A stretch of 64,000 bases of DNA from Flavobacterium sp. 5 (lineage in GTDB: Bacteria > Bacteroidota > Bacteroidia > Flavobacteriales > Flavobacteriaceae), in the NCBI RefSeq assembly GCF_002813295.1, contig NZ_PHUE01000001.1, positions 2,790,001 through 2,854,000 on the forward strand, written 5' to 3'. Position 1 is the first letter of the stretch; every line of letters begins with the position of its first letter. Below, piece by piece: positions 35,305 to 45,332 of this stretch. The notes beneath the pieces were generated by a model. It made no database searches. It was not told the DNA's origin and worked only from the letters and a program-made list of their open reading frames with translations. Position numbers and translations under genes: made by a program.

Positions 35305-35955
35305 ATGAATAAAACATCAGTTGTTCGATTGTATAAATTTTCGGATGCCAAATTAGTAGCTAAGGGGAAAGAGAAAATTGCTTTTATGCGCAGGGATCTA
35401 GCCGCTTTTGCGCCTTTTGGCATTACGGCAGTGTCATTGACGACTCTGGAATCGGCTATCAACGTTTTTTCGAACACTATTACTGATATAGAATCATTAA
35501 GTGAACAAATGGAGGCTACTGTTAATAAAGATGCTAAAGCCGATGAATTGTGTGTCGCTATCAGAACGGTTATGGCATGTGCCAAGCTACAGTATAGCAC
35601 GGATAGTCCTAGATATAAAAAATTTGGAACCGATACACTTTCACGACAAAGAGACGCTGATTTATTCATTACAGGAAAAAGAGTAGCACTCGTAGGCATC
35701 GAATTTTTGGCAACTTATCCCGAACATGGGCTGACAGCTAATATGCTAGACGCTATTACCAGACTTTGTGAGGAGTTTCAAGAACTAATAATAGACCTTA
35801 AAATAAAAAAGGGAGAACGTAATATCACGAAAGATCATCGTGTTGAAGCAGGTAATAGTATTTACCAGACTTTGGTAAAATACAACACAATGGGACTTAG
35901 TATATGGGAAACCAGCAATGTGGCTAAGAGTAATGATTATGTTATTTATAATTAG
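35305..35955 (+). CDS. Conserved-looking protein of unknown function
   Basis: A 216-aa mostly helical cytosolic protein from ATG 35305; the TTG at 35284 would add seven poor residues. It has no signal, membrane segment or catalytic motif I recognise. The end, GNSIYQTLVKYNTMGLSIWETSNVAKSNDYVIYN, is distinctive, and the middle region is rich in Lys/Arg/Asp like a nucleic-acid or protein binding helix bundle. It sits between the minisatellite and a strong inverted repeat. Confidence 0.65.
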   Translation: MNKTSVVRLYKFSDAKLVAKGKEKIAFMRRDLAAFAPFGITAVSLTTLESAINVFSNTITDIESLSEQMEATVNKDAKADELCVAIRTVMACAKLQYSTDSPRYKKFGTDTLSRQRDADLFITGKRVALVGIEFLATYPEHGLTANMLDAITRLCEEFQELIIDLKIKKGERNITKDHRVEAGNSIYQTLVKYNTMGLSIWETSNVAKSNDYVIYN

Positions 35956-35972
35956 GGAAACAGTAGAAACCT

Positions 35973-36050
35973 GTTGCTATAAAACATATAAGTCATATAA
36001 TTTATAGCAACAATTATATGTCCTTATATGAGTTATATGTTTTATTTTTA
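35973..36050 (+). promoter_or_regulatory. Two mutually exclusive stem-loops (terminator, possible switch)
   Basis: TTGCTATAAA (35973-35982) pairs perfectly with TTTATAGCAA (36001-36010). A second 20-bp stem pairs 35981-36000 with 36024-36043 (one mismatch) and is followed by ATTTTTA. The two stems overlap at 35981-35982 and the first would enclose most of the second's left arm, so they compete. It may be just a terminator of the unknown gene or a regulated one ahead of kynU. Confidence 0.5.
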
Positions 36051-36241
36051 AGAGCCTCTAAAAACCGGCTTACATTTTTTGAAAAACCCGAAGGCATTGA
36101 TTTAAATGTAAAATTTAGGTTTAAAAGAATTTATTTTTTGTTGAATTATCTGTTTATCTTCTCAATTTATCTTTTTTCTTTATTCTAGTCTCTTTTCGCT
36201 AGTATCTTTTTTCTATTTTTACAACATAAATAATAAAAAAG

Positions 36242-37519
36242 ATGGATTTTAAAAACTCACTGGAATTTGCAAAAGAACTAGATGCGCAAGATCATTTACA
36301 TAAATACCAAGCCGAATTTATTTTTCCAAAAGTCAATGACAAAAAAGTAATTTATTTTACTGGCAACTCTTTAGGATTACAACCTAAAAGAGCCAAACAA
36401 TACGTTGATGAAGTAATGAATGATTGGGCAAATCTTGCTGTCGAAGGTCATTTTTATGCCGAAAAACCTTGGTGGGATTATCAGGAACGTTTTGCAAATC
36501 CGTTGAGTAGATTAGTTGGTGCGTTACCATCAGAAGTTACTGTAATGAATACTTTGACAGTAAATCTTCATTTATTGATGGTGTCATTCTATAGACCTAC
36601 AGCCAAACGATACAAAATCATTTGCGAAGAAAAAGCATTTCCATCAGATCAATATATGTTTCAGAGTCAAGTACATTTTCATGGCTATAAACCAGAAGAT
36701 GTTATTGTCGAAATCAAGCGTCGTGAAGGAGAACACAACATTCGATTGGAAGATATTTTATCAAAAATTGAAGAAGTAGGAGAGGAGTTGGCTTTGGTCT
36801 TAATCGGTGGAGTAAACTACTATACCGGTCAGGTTTTTGATATGAAAACCATTACAACAGCAGGGCACAAACAAGGTGCTTATGTGGGTTGGGATTTAGC
36901 ACACGCAGCGGGAAATATTAAACTTGAATTGCACGATTGGAACGTAGATTTTGCTGCTTGGTGCAGTTATAAATATATGAACTCAGGGCCAGGAAATGTT
37001 TCGGGTTGTTTTGTTCACGAAAAACATCATAATAATAAAGAACTGCCTCGTTTTGCGGGTTGGTGGGGACATAATAAAGAAAGACGTTTCAAGATGGAAC
37101 CTGTTTTTGATCCTGTTCAGGGTGCAGGAGGATGGCAAATAAGTAATTTGCCTATTTTATCTTTGGCGCCTTATTTGGCTTCTGTCGAGATGTTTGACGA
37201 AATCGGAATGGATTCATTAATCAAAAAAAGAGATCAGATTACCTCTTATTTAGAATTTATCCTGAACGAAATCAGCAAAGAAGTACACGGTTCTTTTGAA
37301 ATTATTACACCAACAAATTCAGACGAAAGGGCAAGTCAGTTGTCTGTATTATTGCATGGAGAAGGCCGTAGATTATTTGATTATTTAATGAAAAATGGTG
37401 TGATTACCGATTGGCGTGAACCCAACGTAATTCGATTAGCACCAGTTCCATTATACACATCGTATGAAGATATGTTTCATTTCGGACAGATTTTAAAAAC
37501 TGGAATAATAGAGAAATAA
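36242..37519 (+). CDS. kynU: Kynureninase
   Basis: PLP enzyme that cleaves L-kynurenine (or 3-hydroxykynurenine) to (hydroxy)anthranilate and alanine in tryptophan breakdown or NAD synthesis. The 425-aa protein has the family features TGNSLGLQPK near the N-terminus, DLAHAAGN (PLP-binding Asp) and PLP Lys244 in CSYKYMNSGPG, and GWWGH plus the RLAPVPLYTSYEDM end. It stands alone; no other kyn gene is next to it. Bidirectional terminator follows. Confidence 0.96.
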   Translation: MDFKNSLEFAKELDAQDHLHKYQAEFIFPKVNDKKVIYFTGNSLGLQPKRAKQYVDEVMNDWANLAVEGHFYAEKPWWDYQERFANPLSRLVGALPSEVTVMNTLTVNLHLLMVSFYRPTAKRYKIICEEKAFPSDQYMFQSQVHFHGYKPEDVIVEIKRREGEHNIRLEDILSKIEEVGEELALVLIGGVNYYTGQVFDMKTITTAGHKQGAYVGWDLAHAAGNIKLELHDWNVDFAAWCSYKYMNSGPGNVSGCFVHEKHHNNKELPRFAGWWGHNKERRFKMEPVFDPVQGAGGWQISNLPILSLAPYLASVEMFDEIGMDSLIKKRDQITSYLEFILNEISKEVHGSFEIITPTNSDERASQLSVLLHGEGRRLFDYLMKNGVITDWREPNVIRLAPVPLYTSYEDMFHFGQILKTGIIEK

Positions 37520-37520
37520 A

Positions 37521-37555
37521 AAAACGGGAATAGTTATAAAAGCTATTCCCGTTTT
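37521..37555. terminator. Bidirectional terminator between kynU and the flavin reductase gene
   Basis: Perfect 13-bp stem AAAACGGGAATAG / CTATTCCCGTTTT with a 9-base loop, A-rich on the left and T-rich on the right, serving two convergent genes. Confidence 0.9.
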
Positions 37556-37574
37556 CTTTTTAGGTGTAAATTTT

Positions 37575-38222
37575 TTATTCTTTTTCTTTCTTGAAAGATT
37601 TTGTTGGTACATTTTGTTGTGCTTGGTGAAAACGATCAATTAGTTTTGGTAAAAAATAACCATCAGTTCCGTTCAATGCAACAATGTTTCCTTTGTCTAA
37701 TTGTAGCCAGCCATCTTTGTGTTCTAATGCTTCGTCAAAAAAAATACTTTCAATAGAAGCTATGATGTGTATAGTACCATTTTCTTTGATATTGTATTCA
37801 TTTACATATTTGCAATAGAGTTGTACAGGGCTTCCTTTTACAAACGGAATAGTAATTCCTTCTTTATACTCTTCTTTCAAATTGGTTTTGTCAAATTCGG
37901 AAATACCTGATTCATAATTGGCAGAGGTGTGATGGGCATCTGCAATCATATCGATTGAAATGTGGTTAACTGTGAAGTAACCAGTTTCCATAATATTTTT
38001 ATAAGTGTCTCTTGGAGTAGTTGTCGGACGTATAATAAGTCCAATCAATGAAGGGCTATTTCCTAAATGCGTAACGCTGCTAAAAATAGCAACATTGGTA
38101 TTACCTTCGATAGATTTTGTAGCTATTAAATTGGCAGATTTAAATCCTGTACATGAACTGATTAAATTTAATTTTTCAATCTTATCCATTTGTGAAATGG
38201 TTTCTTTTGAAATGCTTTTCAT
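37575..38222 (-). CDS. Flavin reductase-like FMN-binding split-barrel protein
   Basis: A 215-aa protein of the flavin reductase / DIM6-NTAB type. The sequence NVAIFSSVTHLGNSPSLIGLIIRPTTTPRDTYKNIMETGYFTVNHI matches the FMN-binding core, and NGTDGYFLPKLIDRF is a conserved C-terminal region of the Bacteroidota subgroup. It probably binds FMN and reduces flavins or a small substrate; the true substrate is unknown. Confidence 0.85.
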   Translation of the reverse strand: MKSISKETISQMDKIEKLNLISSCTGFKSANLIATKSIEGNTNVAIFSSVTHLGNSPSLIGLIIRPTTTPRDTYKNIMETGYFTVNHISIDMIADAHHTSANYESGISEFDKTNLKEEYKEGITIPFVKGSPVQLYCKYVNEYNIKENGTIHIIASIESIFFDEALEHKDGWLQLDKGNIVALNGTDGYFLPKLIDRFHQAQQNVPTKSFKKEKE

Positions 38223-38494
38223 GTTTTTTTAAGTTTAAACAAAGATAAGGAACTGTTGTTTGACCGTATGAGTTTTTTGAAAAAATCTCATTTTAAATAT
38301 TAAATTTTAACTTTTTAAGTAGGTATTCTTTGTTTTGCAATGAAAAAATTAACAATAATACTAAAAGTTGTTGCAAATGTTTTTTATCTACACTAGTTAA
38401 AAAATGCCTCTTTTTTAAATATGTTTTTAAAAAGTGAATATTAAATATAGTGATTTTTACCTAAGTTTGGTAAAGTCTATTAAAATTGTTTCTG

Positions 38495-40885
38495 ATGAAA
38501 ATATTAAAAAGAGTCTTGCTTATTTTTATTTTTTTACTAATTACTGTAGTTATAGCATTTGCGATATATTGGTTTTATCAAAGGCCTAAATATTCAGGAG
38601 AAGTTTATTTAAAGAATATTCAAAAGGAAACCACAGTTTATTTTGATGAATTTGGGGTGCCTCATATTTATGCAGAAAACTCTAAAGATGCTATGGTCGC
38701 TTTGGGATATGTACATGCTCAGGATCGATTGTGGCAAATGGAATTACTTAGACGAATAGTTCCTGGACGTTTGTCCGAAATATTTGGTTCTGTAGCGTTA
38801 AAGAATGATAAATTTTTTGCCGGTTTAGGGATTGAAGAGGCTTCTCAAAAAGCAATTGCAAACCTAGATAAAAAGAGTCCATCATATCAATTGATGATGG
38901 GGTATTTAGAAGGAATTAACCAATATATCGAGGAGGGTTCAACACCAGTTGAATTTCAATTATTAGGAATAAAAAAACAAAAATTCACAGTGCAAGATGT
39001 CTATAATATTTTTGGATATATGTCTTTTAGCTTTGCTATGGCTCAAAAAACAGATCCTTTGCTTACTGATATACGTAACAAATATGGAATAGATTATCTT
39101 AAAGATTTTGGTTTAGAAGGGCAATTTAATACTACTAAAATTGAATCAGCGAAGCAAAAGACACAAGAGTATACTGCTATTTCCAAATCTATTGCATCAT
39201 TATTGGATCAATCACCAGTGGCGCCTTTTGTAGGAAGTAATAGTTGGGTTATTGCTCCACCAAAAACAAAAAATAAAAAAGTAATTTTTGCCAATGATCC
39301 ACATATTGGATTTTCACAACCCGGAACGTGGTATGAAGCTCATATAAAAACGCCCAATTTTGAATTGTATGGTTGTTATCTGGCTGGCGCACCGTTTCCT
39401 TTATTGGGACATAATCGAGATTATGCTTACGGCCTAACAATGTTTGAAAACGATGATGTCGATTTTTATCAGGAAGAAAATAATCCAGAAAACAAAAATC
39501 AGTATAAAACCAAGAATGGATTCAAAGAGTATGAAATCAGAAAGAAAACAATCAAAGTAAAAGATTCAGCTGATGTTGTTTTGAATATAAAAGTAAGTCA
39601 GCACGGTCCGATTATGAATGATTTATTGGTAGGCTTAAAAAGCGACAAACCAGTTGCAATGTCTTGGATCTATACACAACAACCTAATCATAACATTGAA
39701 GCTATTTATATTTTATCACATTCAAAATCAATATCCGATTTTGAAAAAGGTGTAGCACTTATTCATGCACCAGGACTTAATGTGATGTATGGTGATGCCA
39801 AAGGAAATGTTGGTTGGTGGGCAACAGGAAAATTGTATAAGCATAAAGATGGTGTAAATACCAATTTTATATTAAATGGATCAGATGGAAAGGATGATGA
39901 CCTTGAGTATTTAGATTTTTCTAAAAATCCCTCAGCAGTCAATCCCGATTGGAATTATGTGTATTCAGCAAACAATCAACCAGAAGCTATTGATGGGTTT
40001 CTTTATCCGGGATATTATCTTCCTGAAGATAGAGCCAAAAGAATCACACAATTATTAGATGCAAAATCAAATTGGGATAAAAGCTCGATTGGCGATATGA
40101 TCAATGATAATACATCTACTGTTGCTCCAGAAATGGTTGAAAAGTTAATTTCTAATTTAAATTCAAAATCACTTTCTCAAACAGAAAAAGAGGCAATCGT
40201 TATTTTGAAATCGTGGAAAGGCAGTAATAATTTGAATGATGTTGCTCCAACGATATATAACAAATGGATTTATTTGTATTTAAAGAATACTTTTCAGGAT
40301 GAATTAGGAGATGAAACGTTCAAACAGTTTCTTGGGACTCATTGCATGAAACAAATTACGACAAGACAAATCTCTAGTGAAAATTCTCCTTGGTGGGACA
40401 ATATTTTAACCAAAAACAAGAAAGAAACTAGAAGTGAAATAGTAACAGAATCATTTAAGGAAGCGATACTTGCTTTAGAGAAACAATTAGGTAGTTCGCC
40501 ATCGGATTGGAAATGGGAAAAAGTGCATACTGTAGAATATCAACATCCATTTGGAAAAATAGCTTTACTAAGACCTTTTTTTAATGCTGGACCATTTGAA
40601 GTTTCTGGATCAAATGAAGTAATCAATAATCAATTTTTTGATTTTGCTGAAGATGGATTTTATAAAGTTAAGGGTGGTCCTTCAAGTCGAAGAGTGATAG
40701 ACTTTTCAGAAGTAGAGAATAGTTGGGGGATTTTGCCAACAGGTCAATCTGGGAATCCTTTTAGTAAACATTATAAGGATCAAGCAGAATTGTATAATGC
40801 TGGAAAATTCAGAAAAATGAAATTAAATAAAAATGAAATTATACAGTCTTCTACAAAATTGGTTTTTTATCCGGTAAAGAATTAA
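38495..40885 (+). CDS. Penicillin acylase-family N-terminal nucleophile hydrolase
   Basis: A 796-aa membrane-anchored or exported amidase, starting at ATG 38495 (the TTG at 38486 adds three residues). Helix at residues 5-27, then the alpha-chain, then the autocatalytic site at GSNSW with Ser248 as the probable new N-terminal nucleophile, and HDPHI-like NDPHIGFSQPG in the beta-chain. Family members hydrolyse penicillins, N-acyl-homoserine lactones or other acyl amides; which one applies here cannot be told. Convergent with the next gene, three bases apart. Confidence 0.92.
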   Translation: MKILKRVLLIFIFLLITVVIAFAIYWFYQRPKYSGEVYLKNIQKETTVYFDEFGVPHIYAENSKDAMVALGYVHAQDRLWQMELLRRIVPGRLSEIFGSVALKNDKFFAGLGIEEASQKAIANLDKKSPSYQLMMGYLEGINQYIEEGSTPVEFQLLGIKKQKFTVQDVYNIFGYMSFSFAMAQKTDPLLTDIRNKYGIDYLKDFGLEGQFNTTKIESAKQKTQEYTAISKSIASLLDQSPVAPFVGSNSWVIAPPKTKNKKVIFANDPHIGFSQPGTWYEAHIKTPNFELYGCYLAGAPFPLLGHNRDYAYGLTMFENDDVDFYQEENNPENKNQYKTKNGFKEYEIRKKTIKVKDSADVVLNIKVSQHGPIMNDLLVGLKSDKPVAMSWIYTQQPNHNIEAIYILSHSKSISDFEKGVALIHAPGLNVMYGDAKGNVGWWATGKLYKHKDGVNTNFILNGSDGKDDDLEYLDFSKNPSAVNPDWNYVYSANNQPEAIDGFLYPGYYLPEDRAKRITQLLDAKSNWDKSSIGDMINDNTSTVAPEMVEKLISNLNSKSLSQTEKEAIVILKSWKGSNNLNDVAPTIYNKWIYLYLKNTFQDELGDETFKQFLGTHCMKQITTRQISSENSPWWDNILTKNKKETRSEIVTESFKEAILALEKQLGSSPSDWKWEKVHTVEYQHPFGKIALLRPFFNAGPFEVSGSNEVINNQFFDFAEDGFYKVKGGPSSRRVIDFSEVENSWGILPTGQSGNPFSKHYKDQAELYNAGKFRKMKLNKNEIIQSSTKLVFYPVKN

Positions 40886-40887
40886 TT

Positions 40888-41334
40888 CTAATCCCAAATG
40901 TATTTCCAAGAACCATCTTTTTGCTTTTTCCAAACGGTGTGAAAAATGCCTTTTGAAATTTGTACTTTTCCTAAGGAGTCTTTTGAAGTCCAAACATATT
41001 TTCCATAGCTGGAAGCCATGTCACCAGCATCAGAAACTGTTACAGCATCAGGAGTCCAAGTAACAGTTTTGTCTTGGTACTTCGGATCTGAATAATAGTT
41101 TTTAATATTGTTTTTGCCAATGATTAAAGTGTCATGTTCTCTTTTAATCACAGCATTAGAATCTGCAAATTGATAAAAGCCCTCAGCCATTCCTTTTTCG
41201 GCTACTAATTTTTCAAAGCTCTTTTCTGTTTTAACAATTTCTAATTTGATATAGGTTAAATTCTTTGTTTCTGATTTTGGTGAACAACTAGTCAAAACTA
41301 GAAAAAGAATAAATAGTTTGATGCAGTTTTTCAT
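40888..41334 (-). CDS. SnoaL/DUF4440-type lipoprotein
   Basis: A 148-aa lipoprotein (LTSC, Cys17) with an NTF2-like cone fold: helix EKLVAEKGMAEGFYQFA, then strands DTLIIGKNNIKNYY, WTPDAVTVSDAGDMASSYGKYVW and GIFHTVWKKQKDGSWKYIWD. The last motif is typical of DUF4440 proteins, which bind small ligands or act on unknown substrates. Eight bases after the HerA-like gene's stop on the same strand, so possibly co-transcribed. Confidence 0.85.
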   Translation of the reverse strand: MKNCIKLFILFLVLTSCSPKSETKNLTYIKLEIVKTEKSFEKLVAEKGMAEGFYQFADSNAVIKREHDTLIIGKNNIKNYYSDPKYQDKTVTWTPDAVTVSDAGDMASSYGKYVWTSKDSLGKVQISKGIFHTVWKKQKDGSWKYIWD

Positions 41335-41342
41335 TTCTGTAT

Positions 41343-42851
41343 TTATTTTTTAAATAATTTAGATAATATTCCAAATGCTCCTCTTATAAACGTAGCACTC
41401 GTAACCACTTTCAAAACTGATTTTGTAACAACACTTGCTGTACTTGGTTCATTACTTATTTTTTTTGTTTCCTCAACAACGACAGTTTGTTCTTGAGCAG
41501 ATTCTATTTTTTTAGTGAGCATCTCATAAGCACTTTCGCGATCCAAAACTTCATTATATTTCTTTACTAATTTAGATTGGTTATTAATTTCTTGAATTTC
41601 AGCATCAGTCAAAATATCCATTCGACTCATAGGTGCTCGCATCATAGTAGCTACAAGTGGCGTTGGAATTCCTTTTTCGTTTAAGGCTGTGACAAAAGCT
41701 TCTCCAATTCCTAGGCTTGTTAATACTTCGTCTGTTTTATAATATTCAGATGTTGGATAGTTGTCTGCCGATTGTTTGATTGCTTGTCTGTCGTTGGCTG
41801 TAAAAGCTCTTAATGCATGTTGTATCTTGAGTCCTAGTTGTGCCAAAACGCCACTTGGAATATCCATTGGATTTTGGGTTATAAAATAAACACCAATTCC
41901 CTTGGAACGAATTAATTTTACTATGGTTTCTATTTGTTCCAATAATGCTTTACTGGCTTCATTAAAGATCAAATGTGCTTCGTCTATAAATATAACCAAT
42001 TCGGGTTGGTCTGCATCTCCTTTTTCAGGCATTTGTTGATAGATTTCAGCCAAAAGACTCAGCATAAAAGTCGAAAATAATTTAGGTTTATCCTGAATAT
42101 CCGTTAATCTAATTATATTAATATAGCCTTTTCCGTTTTCATCAATCCTTAATAAGTCATCAATTTCAAAAGACAATTCGCCAAAAAATAAATCAGCACC
42201 TTGTTGTTCGAGTTCGATTATTTTTCTTAAAATAGTTCCTGTGGTCGAAGTAGATATCTTGCCATAACTTTCTTCAATTTCATCCTTCCCTTCATCAGTT
42301 ATGTAGTTAATGACTTTTTTAATGTCTTTTAAATCTAGTAAAGGCATTTTATTGTCATCACAATATTTAAAAATAACAGAAACAACTCCTGATTGTGTGT
42401 CGTTTAAGTCTAAAATTCTAGAAAAAAGAACAGGTCCAAATTCAGAAACTGTAGATCGAAGTCTTACGCCCTCTTGTTTAGAAAGCGACATTAGTTCAAC
42501 AGGAAAGCTCGACGTGCTATAAGGAATATTTAATTTTGCATGGCGCTCTTTTATAAAATCTTTCTCTTCGCCTTCTTTTGCTACTCCACTAAAGTCTCCT
42601 TTTATATCCATCATTAAAACCGGAATTCCAAATGAGGATAATTGTTCGGAGAGAACTTGAATGGTTTTTGTTTTTCCTGTTCCAGTAGCACCAGCTATTA
42701 ATCCATGTCTGTTTAATGTTTTTAATGGAATTTTCACAAAAGTATCGGGTATTACTTCGCCATCAAGAATAGAGCCGCCTAGTGTTAAGCTTTCTCCTTT
42801 GGATAAATAACCCTCATTTATTTGTTGAATAAAATTGTCTTTTTTGCTCAT
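41343..42851 (-). CDS. HerA-like ATPase (DUF853, YjgR type)
   Basis: A 502-aa P-loop ATPase of the HerA/FtsK superfamily. Walker A is GATGTGKT (residues 54-61), Walker B is ELVIFIDEAHLIF, and QNPMDIPSGVLAQLGLKIQHALRA carries the family's sensor region. It is related to hexameric DNA translocases, though the DUF853 group has no settled role. A hydrophobic C-terminal tail (SATFIRGAFGILSKLFKK) is odd and might be amphipathic. Confidence 0.92.
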   Translation of the reverse strand: MSKKDNFIQQINEGYLSKGESLTLGGSILDGEVIPDTFVKIPLKTLNRHGLIAGATGTGKTKTIQVLSEQLSSFGIPVLMMDIKGDFSGVAKEGEEKDFIKERHAKLNIPYSTSSFPVELMSLSKQEGVRLRSTVSEFGPVLFSRILDLNDTQSGVVSVIFKYCDDNKMPLLDLKDIKKVINYITDEGKDEIEESYGKISTSTTGTILRKIIELEQQGADLFFGELSFEIDDLLRIDENGKGYINIIRLTDIQDKPKLFSTFMLSLLAEIYQQMPEKGDADQPELVIFIDEAHLIFNEASKALLEQIETIVKLIRSKGIGVYFITQNPMDIPSGVLAQLGLKIQHALRAFTANDRQAIKQSADNYPTSEYYKTDEVLTSLGIGEAFVTALNEKGIPTPLVATMMRAPMSRMDILTDAEIQEINNQSKLVKKYNEVLDRESAYEMLTKKIESAQEQTVVVEETKKISNEPSTASVVTKSVLKVVTSATFIRGAFGILSKLFKK

Positions 42852-43213
42852 GTTTAGCTAGTTTTGATATCAACTGCAAGGTATTAAATATTATTTAAAT
42901 GAAATAATCAAGTGTTTCCTATAAATTATTTCACAAAAAGATATTAATTTGATGAAATTACCTGTTTTTTTGATTAGACTCTTTTTTGAATAAAAATATT
43001 CAGAATGCTTAAAATCACTTTTTTTTAGAAGAATTTGTAAAATATTATTAAAAAAAACTTTCAATTATTCTTAAAAAACGTTGTAGTACTGTTTTAAGAA
43101 TAAAAGAAATTGTTAGAATACTTAAAAAAAAGTTTTTTTATTTCAACTAAAAAATTAAATTTGCTCCTATACAAGTTTATTAAAACTAAAATAAATATTT
43201 AAAATTTAAAAAA
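42852..43213 (+). promoter_or_regulatory. Gap upstream of exbB with probable promoter
   Basis: A 362-base AT-rich gap between divergent genes. TAAATTTG at 43156-43163 with TTTT 19 bases upstream is a probable exbB promoter, giving a leader of about 45 bases. No gene, RNA or strong repeat seen otherwise. Confidence 0.5.
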
Positions 43214-44038
43214 ATGGCAAACGTTAAAGTTAAAAAGGAAAGCACTTCAAACGGAGGAGGAATGGTTTCAGGAATTATTATTGCATTATGTGTTTTTGTA
43301 GGTTGGATAATCTGGTCTCAAGTAATGGGGGATCCATCAAATTTTGCAGGTGGTGATACTGAAAAAGGACATCCATTAAATACATTAGGACAAGTTTACA
43401 AAGGAGGATTTATAGTACCTGTATTATTAGGTATGTTATTAATGGTTATTGTTTTCTCTATTGAAAGATTTTTTGTTATCTCAAAAGCTGCTGGAAAAGG
43501 GAATTTAGATAAATTTATGAAAGCAATCCAAGTAAGTATCAAATCAGGAGATATTGATGGAGCGATTGTTTCATGTGACAAACAACAAGGTTCTGTTGCA
43601 AATGCAATTAAATCTGCATTAGTTAAATACCAAGAGGTTAAAAAAGAAGGATTCACTAGTGAAGAAGCTGCTGAAACTATACATAAAGAAATTGAAGAGA
43701 TTACTGCTCTTGAAATGCCAATGTTAGAGAAAAACATGACTATCATTTCTTCTTTAGTATCTTTAGGAACACTTGGTGGATTATTAGGAACTGTATCTGG
43801 GATGATTAAAGCGTTTGGTGCTTTGGCTTCTGCAGGAACTCCAGATCAAGCTGCACTTGCAGTTGGTATTTCTGAGGCTTTGATTAATACAGCTACAGGT
43901 ATCTCTACTTCAATTTCTGCAATTGTTGCTTACAACTTCTTTACTTCAAAAATTGATGATTTAACATATTCTATTGATGAGGCTGGAACTACAATCGTAA
44001 ATACTTACAGACACTTTAGAGGTAGTTTAAAACAATAA
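43214..44038 (+). CDS. exbB: MotA/TolQ/ExbB proton-channel protein
   Basis: A 274-aa inner-membrane protein forming the proton channel that powers TonB. Helices at about residues 18-36, 69-90, 168-195 and 208-235; the last two carry GTLGGLLGTVSGMIKAF and ISTSISAIVAYNFF as in ExbB/TolQ. First gene of the exbB-exbD-exbD-tonB cluster, whose energy drives SusC-like and siderophore receptors. Confidence 0.93.
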   Translation: MANVKVKKESTSNGGGMVSGIIIALCVFVGWIIWSQVMGDPSNFAGGDTEKGHPLNTLGQVYKGGFIVPVLLGMLLMVIVFSIERFFVISKAAGKGNLDKFMKAIQVSIKSGDIDGAIVSCDKQQGSVANAIKSALVKYQEVKKEGFTSEEAAETIHKEIEEITALEMPMLEKNMTIISSLVSLGTLGGLLGTVSGMIKAFGALASAGTPDQAALAVGISEALINTATGISTSISAIVAYNFFTSKIDDLTYSIDEAGTTIVNTYRHFRGSLKQ

Positions 44039-44085
44039 TTAATTTTTGATATTTTTTATAATATCAAATAAAATATAAAAAAATA

Positions 44086-44709
44086 ATGGGAAAAATAGTA
44101 ATGAAGAAAAAATCCACATCTACCGATATGACGGCGATGTGTGATGTTGCGTTTCTTTTGCTAACGTTCTTTATTTTGACTGCCACTGCTAAAACACCTG
44201 AAGTATTACCAGTTGATACTCCACAATCTACTGTTCAGACTAAATTGCCAGCTGATAACTTATCAATGTTGACAATCGGTAAAGTTGAAGGAAAAACAGC
44301 TGTATTTTTTGACCTAAAAGGAAAAGATGTTCGTAAAAAAGCACTTGAATTTATGGCTGATAAATATAATGTTGCTTTTACTGATAAAGAAGCAGAAGAA
44401 TTTTCATTAATGGAAAGTTTTGGTGTTCCTATTCAAAATTTAAAAGAAATTTTGAATATGAAAGCGGCAGACAGAAGTAAGGCTGGGCAGCCTGGTATAC
44501 CTAAAGATTCTTTAGATAACCAGTTGAAGGATTGGGTACTTTATTCTCGCAAAGCAAATATTGAGGTTAATGACAAAGAATTGAATTTTGCGATAAAAGG
44601 AGATGCTAAGGAACAATATCCTGCAATCAAACAAGTAATGGATCTTTTACAAGATCAAAAAGTTAATAGCTTTAACTTGGTTACAGGTTTAAGAGGAAAG
44701 AATTTTTAA
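44086..44709 (+). CDS. exbD: ExbD-family biopolymer transport protein
   Basis: A 207-aa single-helix protein. The N-terminus has the ExbD pattern TDMTAMCDVAFLLLTFFILTAT with the proton-carrying Asp in MCDVAF. The periplasmic domain is longer than in proteobacterial ExbD (about 140 aa) and contains an insert at residues 90-150. Partner of ExbB; a second ExbD gene follows 19 bases later. Confidence 0.92.
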   Translation: MGKIVMKKKSTSTDMTAMCDVAFLLLTFFILTATAKTPEVLPVDTPQSTVQTKLPADNLSMLTIGKVEGKTAVFFDLKGKDVRKKALEFMADKYNVAFTDKEAEEFSLMESFGVPIQNLKEILNMKAADRSKAGQPGIPKDSLDNQLKDWVLYSRKANIEVNDKELNFAIKGDAKEQYPAIKQVMDLLQDQKVNSFNLVTGLRGKNF

Positions 44710-44728
44710 TTAAAAAAGATATACTAAA

Positions 44729-45301
44729 ATGGCTGAATTAAATACCGACGGCGGCGGTGGTAAAAAAGGCGGTGGTAAGGTAAGAAGTAAAAAACAAAAT
44801 TCTAAGGTAGATTTAACTGCCATGGTAGATTTGGCTTTCTTATTGATCACATTCTTTATGCTTACTACTACGTTGTCTAAACCTCAATCCATGGATTTGA
44901 CGTTGCCAGATAAAGATGATCCGAAAGATAAGAAAACGGATATTAAAGTTGATGAAAATAAAACATTGACTTTATTACTTGGTGAAAACGGAAAATTGAC
45001 AAGTTATATGGGGATGATAGCTACTCCTTTAGTAGCACCAAAGGATTTTTCTTATGGTAAAGATGGGATTCGTAAAGAATTATTAAAGCGAATGGAACAG
45101 GTTAAACAGTATTCCACCGCTAAGGGAGAGCCTGGTAAAGGAATGATTGTTATAATCAAACCAAGTAAAAAGTCTACTTATCGTAATTTGGTTGACGTTT
45201 TGGATGAAATGGCAATAGTTGGGGTAAATAAGACTGGATCTTATGCGATTGTTAATGACTTTTCTCCTGAAGAAGTAAAATTGTTAGAGGGAAACAAATA
45301 A
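44729..45301 (+). CDS. exbD: ExbD-family biopolymer transport protein, second copy
   Basis: A 190-aa ExbD with a glycine/lysine-rich N-terminal tail (GGGGKKGGGK), then VDLTAMVDLAFLLITFFMLTTTL holding the conserved Asp, and a periplasmic domain ending in DEMAIVGVNKTGSYAIV. Two unlike ExbDs next to each other are usual in Bacteroidota, presumably forming a mixed dimer inside the ExbB pentamer. Confidence 0.92.
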   Translation: MAELNTDGGGGKKGGGKVRSKKQNSKVDLTAMVDLAFLLITFFMLTTTLSKPQSMDLTLPDKDDPKDKKTDIKVDENKTLTLLLGENGKLTSYMGMIATPLVAPKDFSYGKDGIRKELLKRMEQVKQYSTAKGEPGKGMIVIIKPSKKSTYRNLVDVLDEMAIVGVNKTGSYAIVNDFSPEEVKLLEGNK

Positions 45302-45332
45302 TTTGTTCCTAATAACCTAATAATTATAAAAA

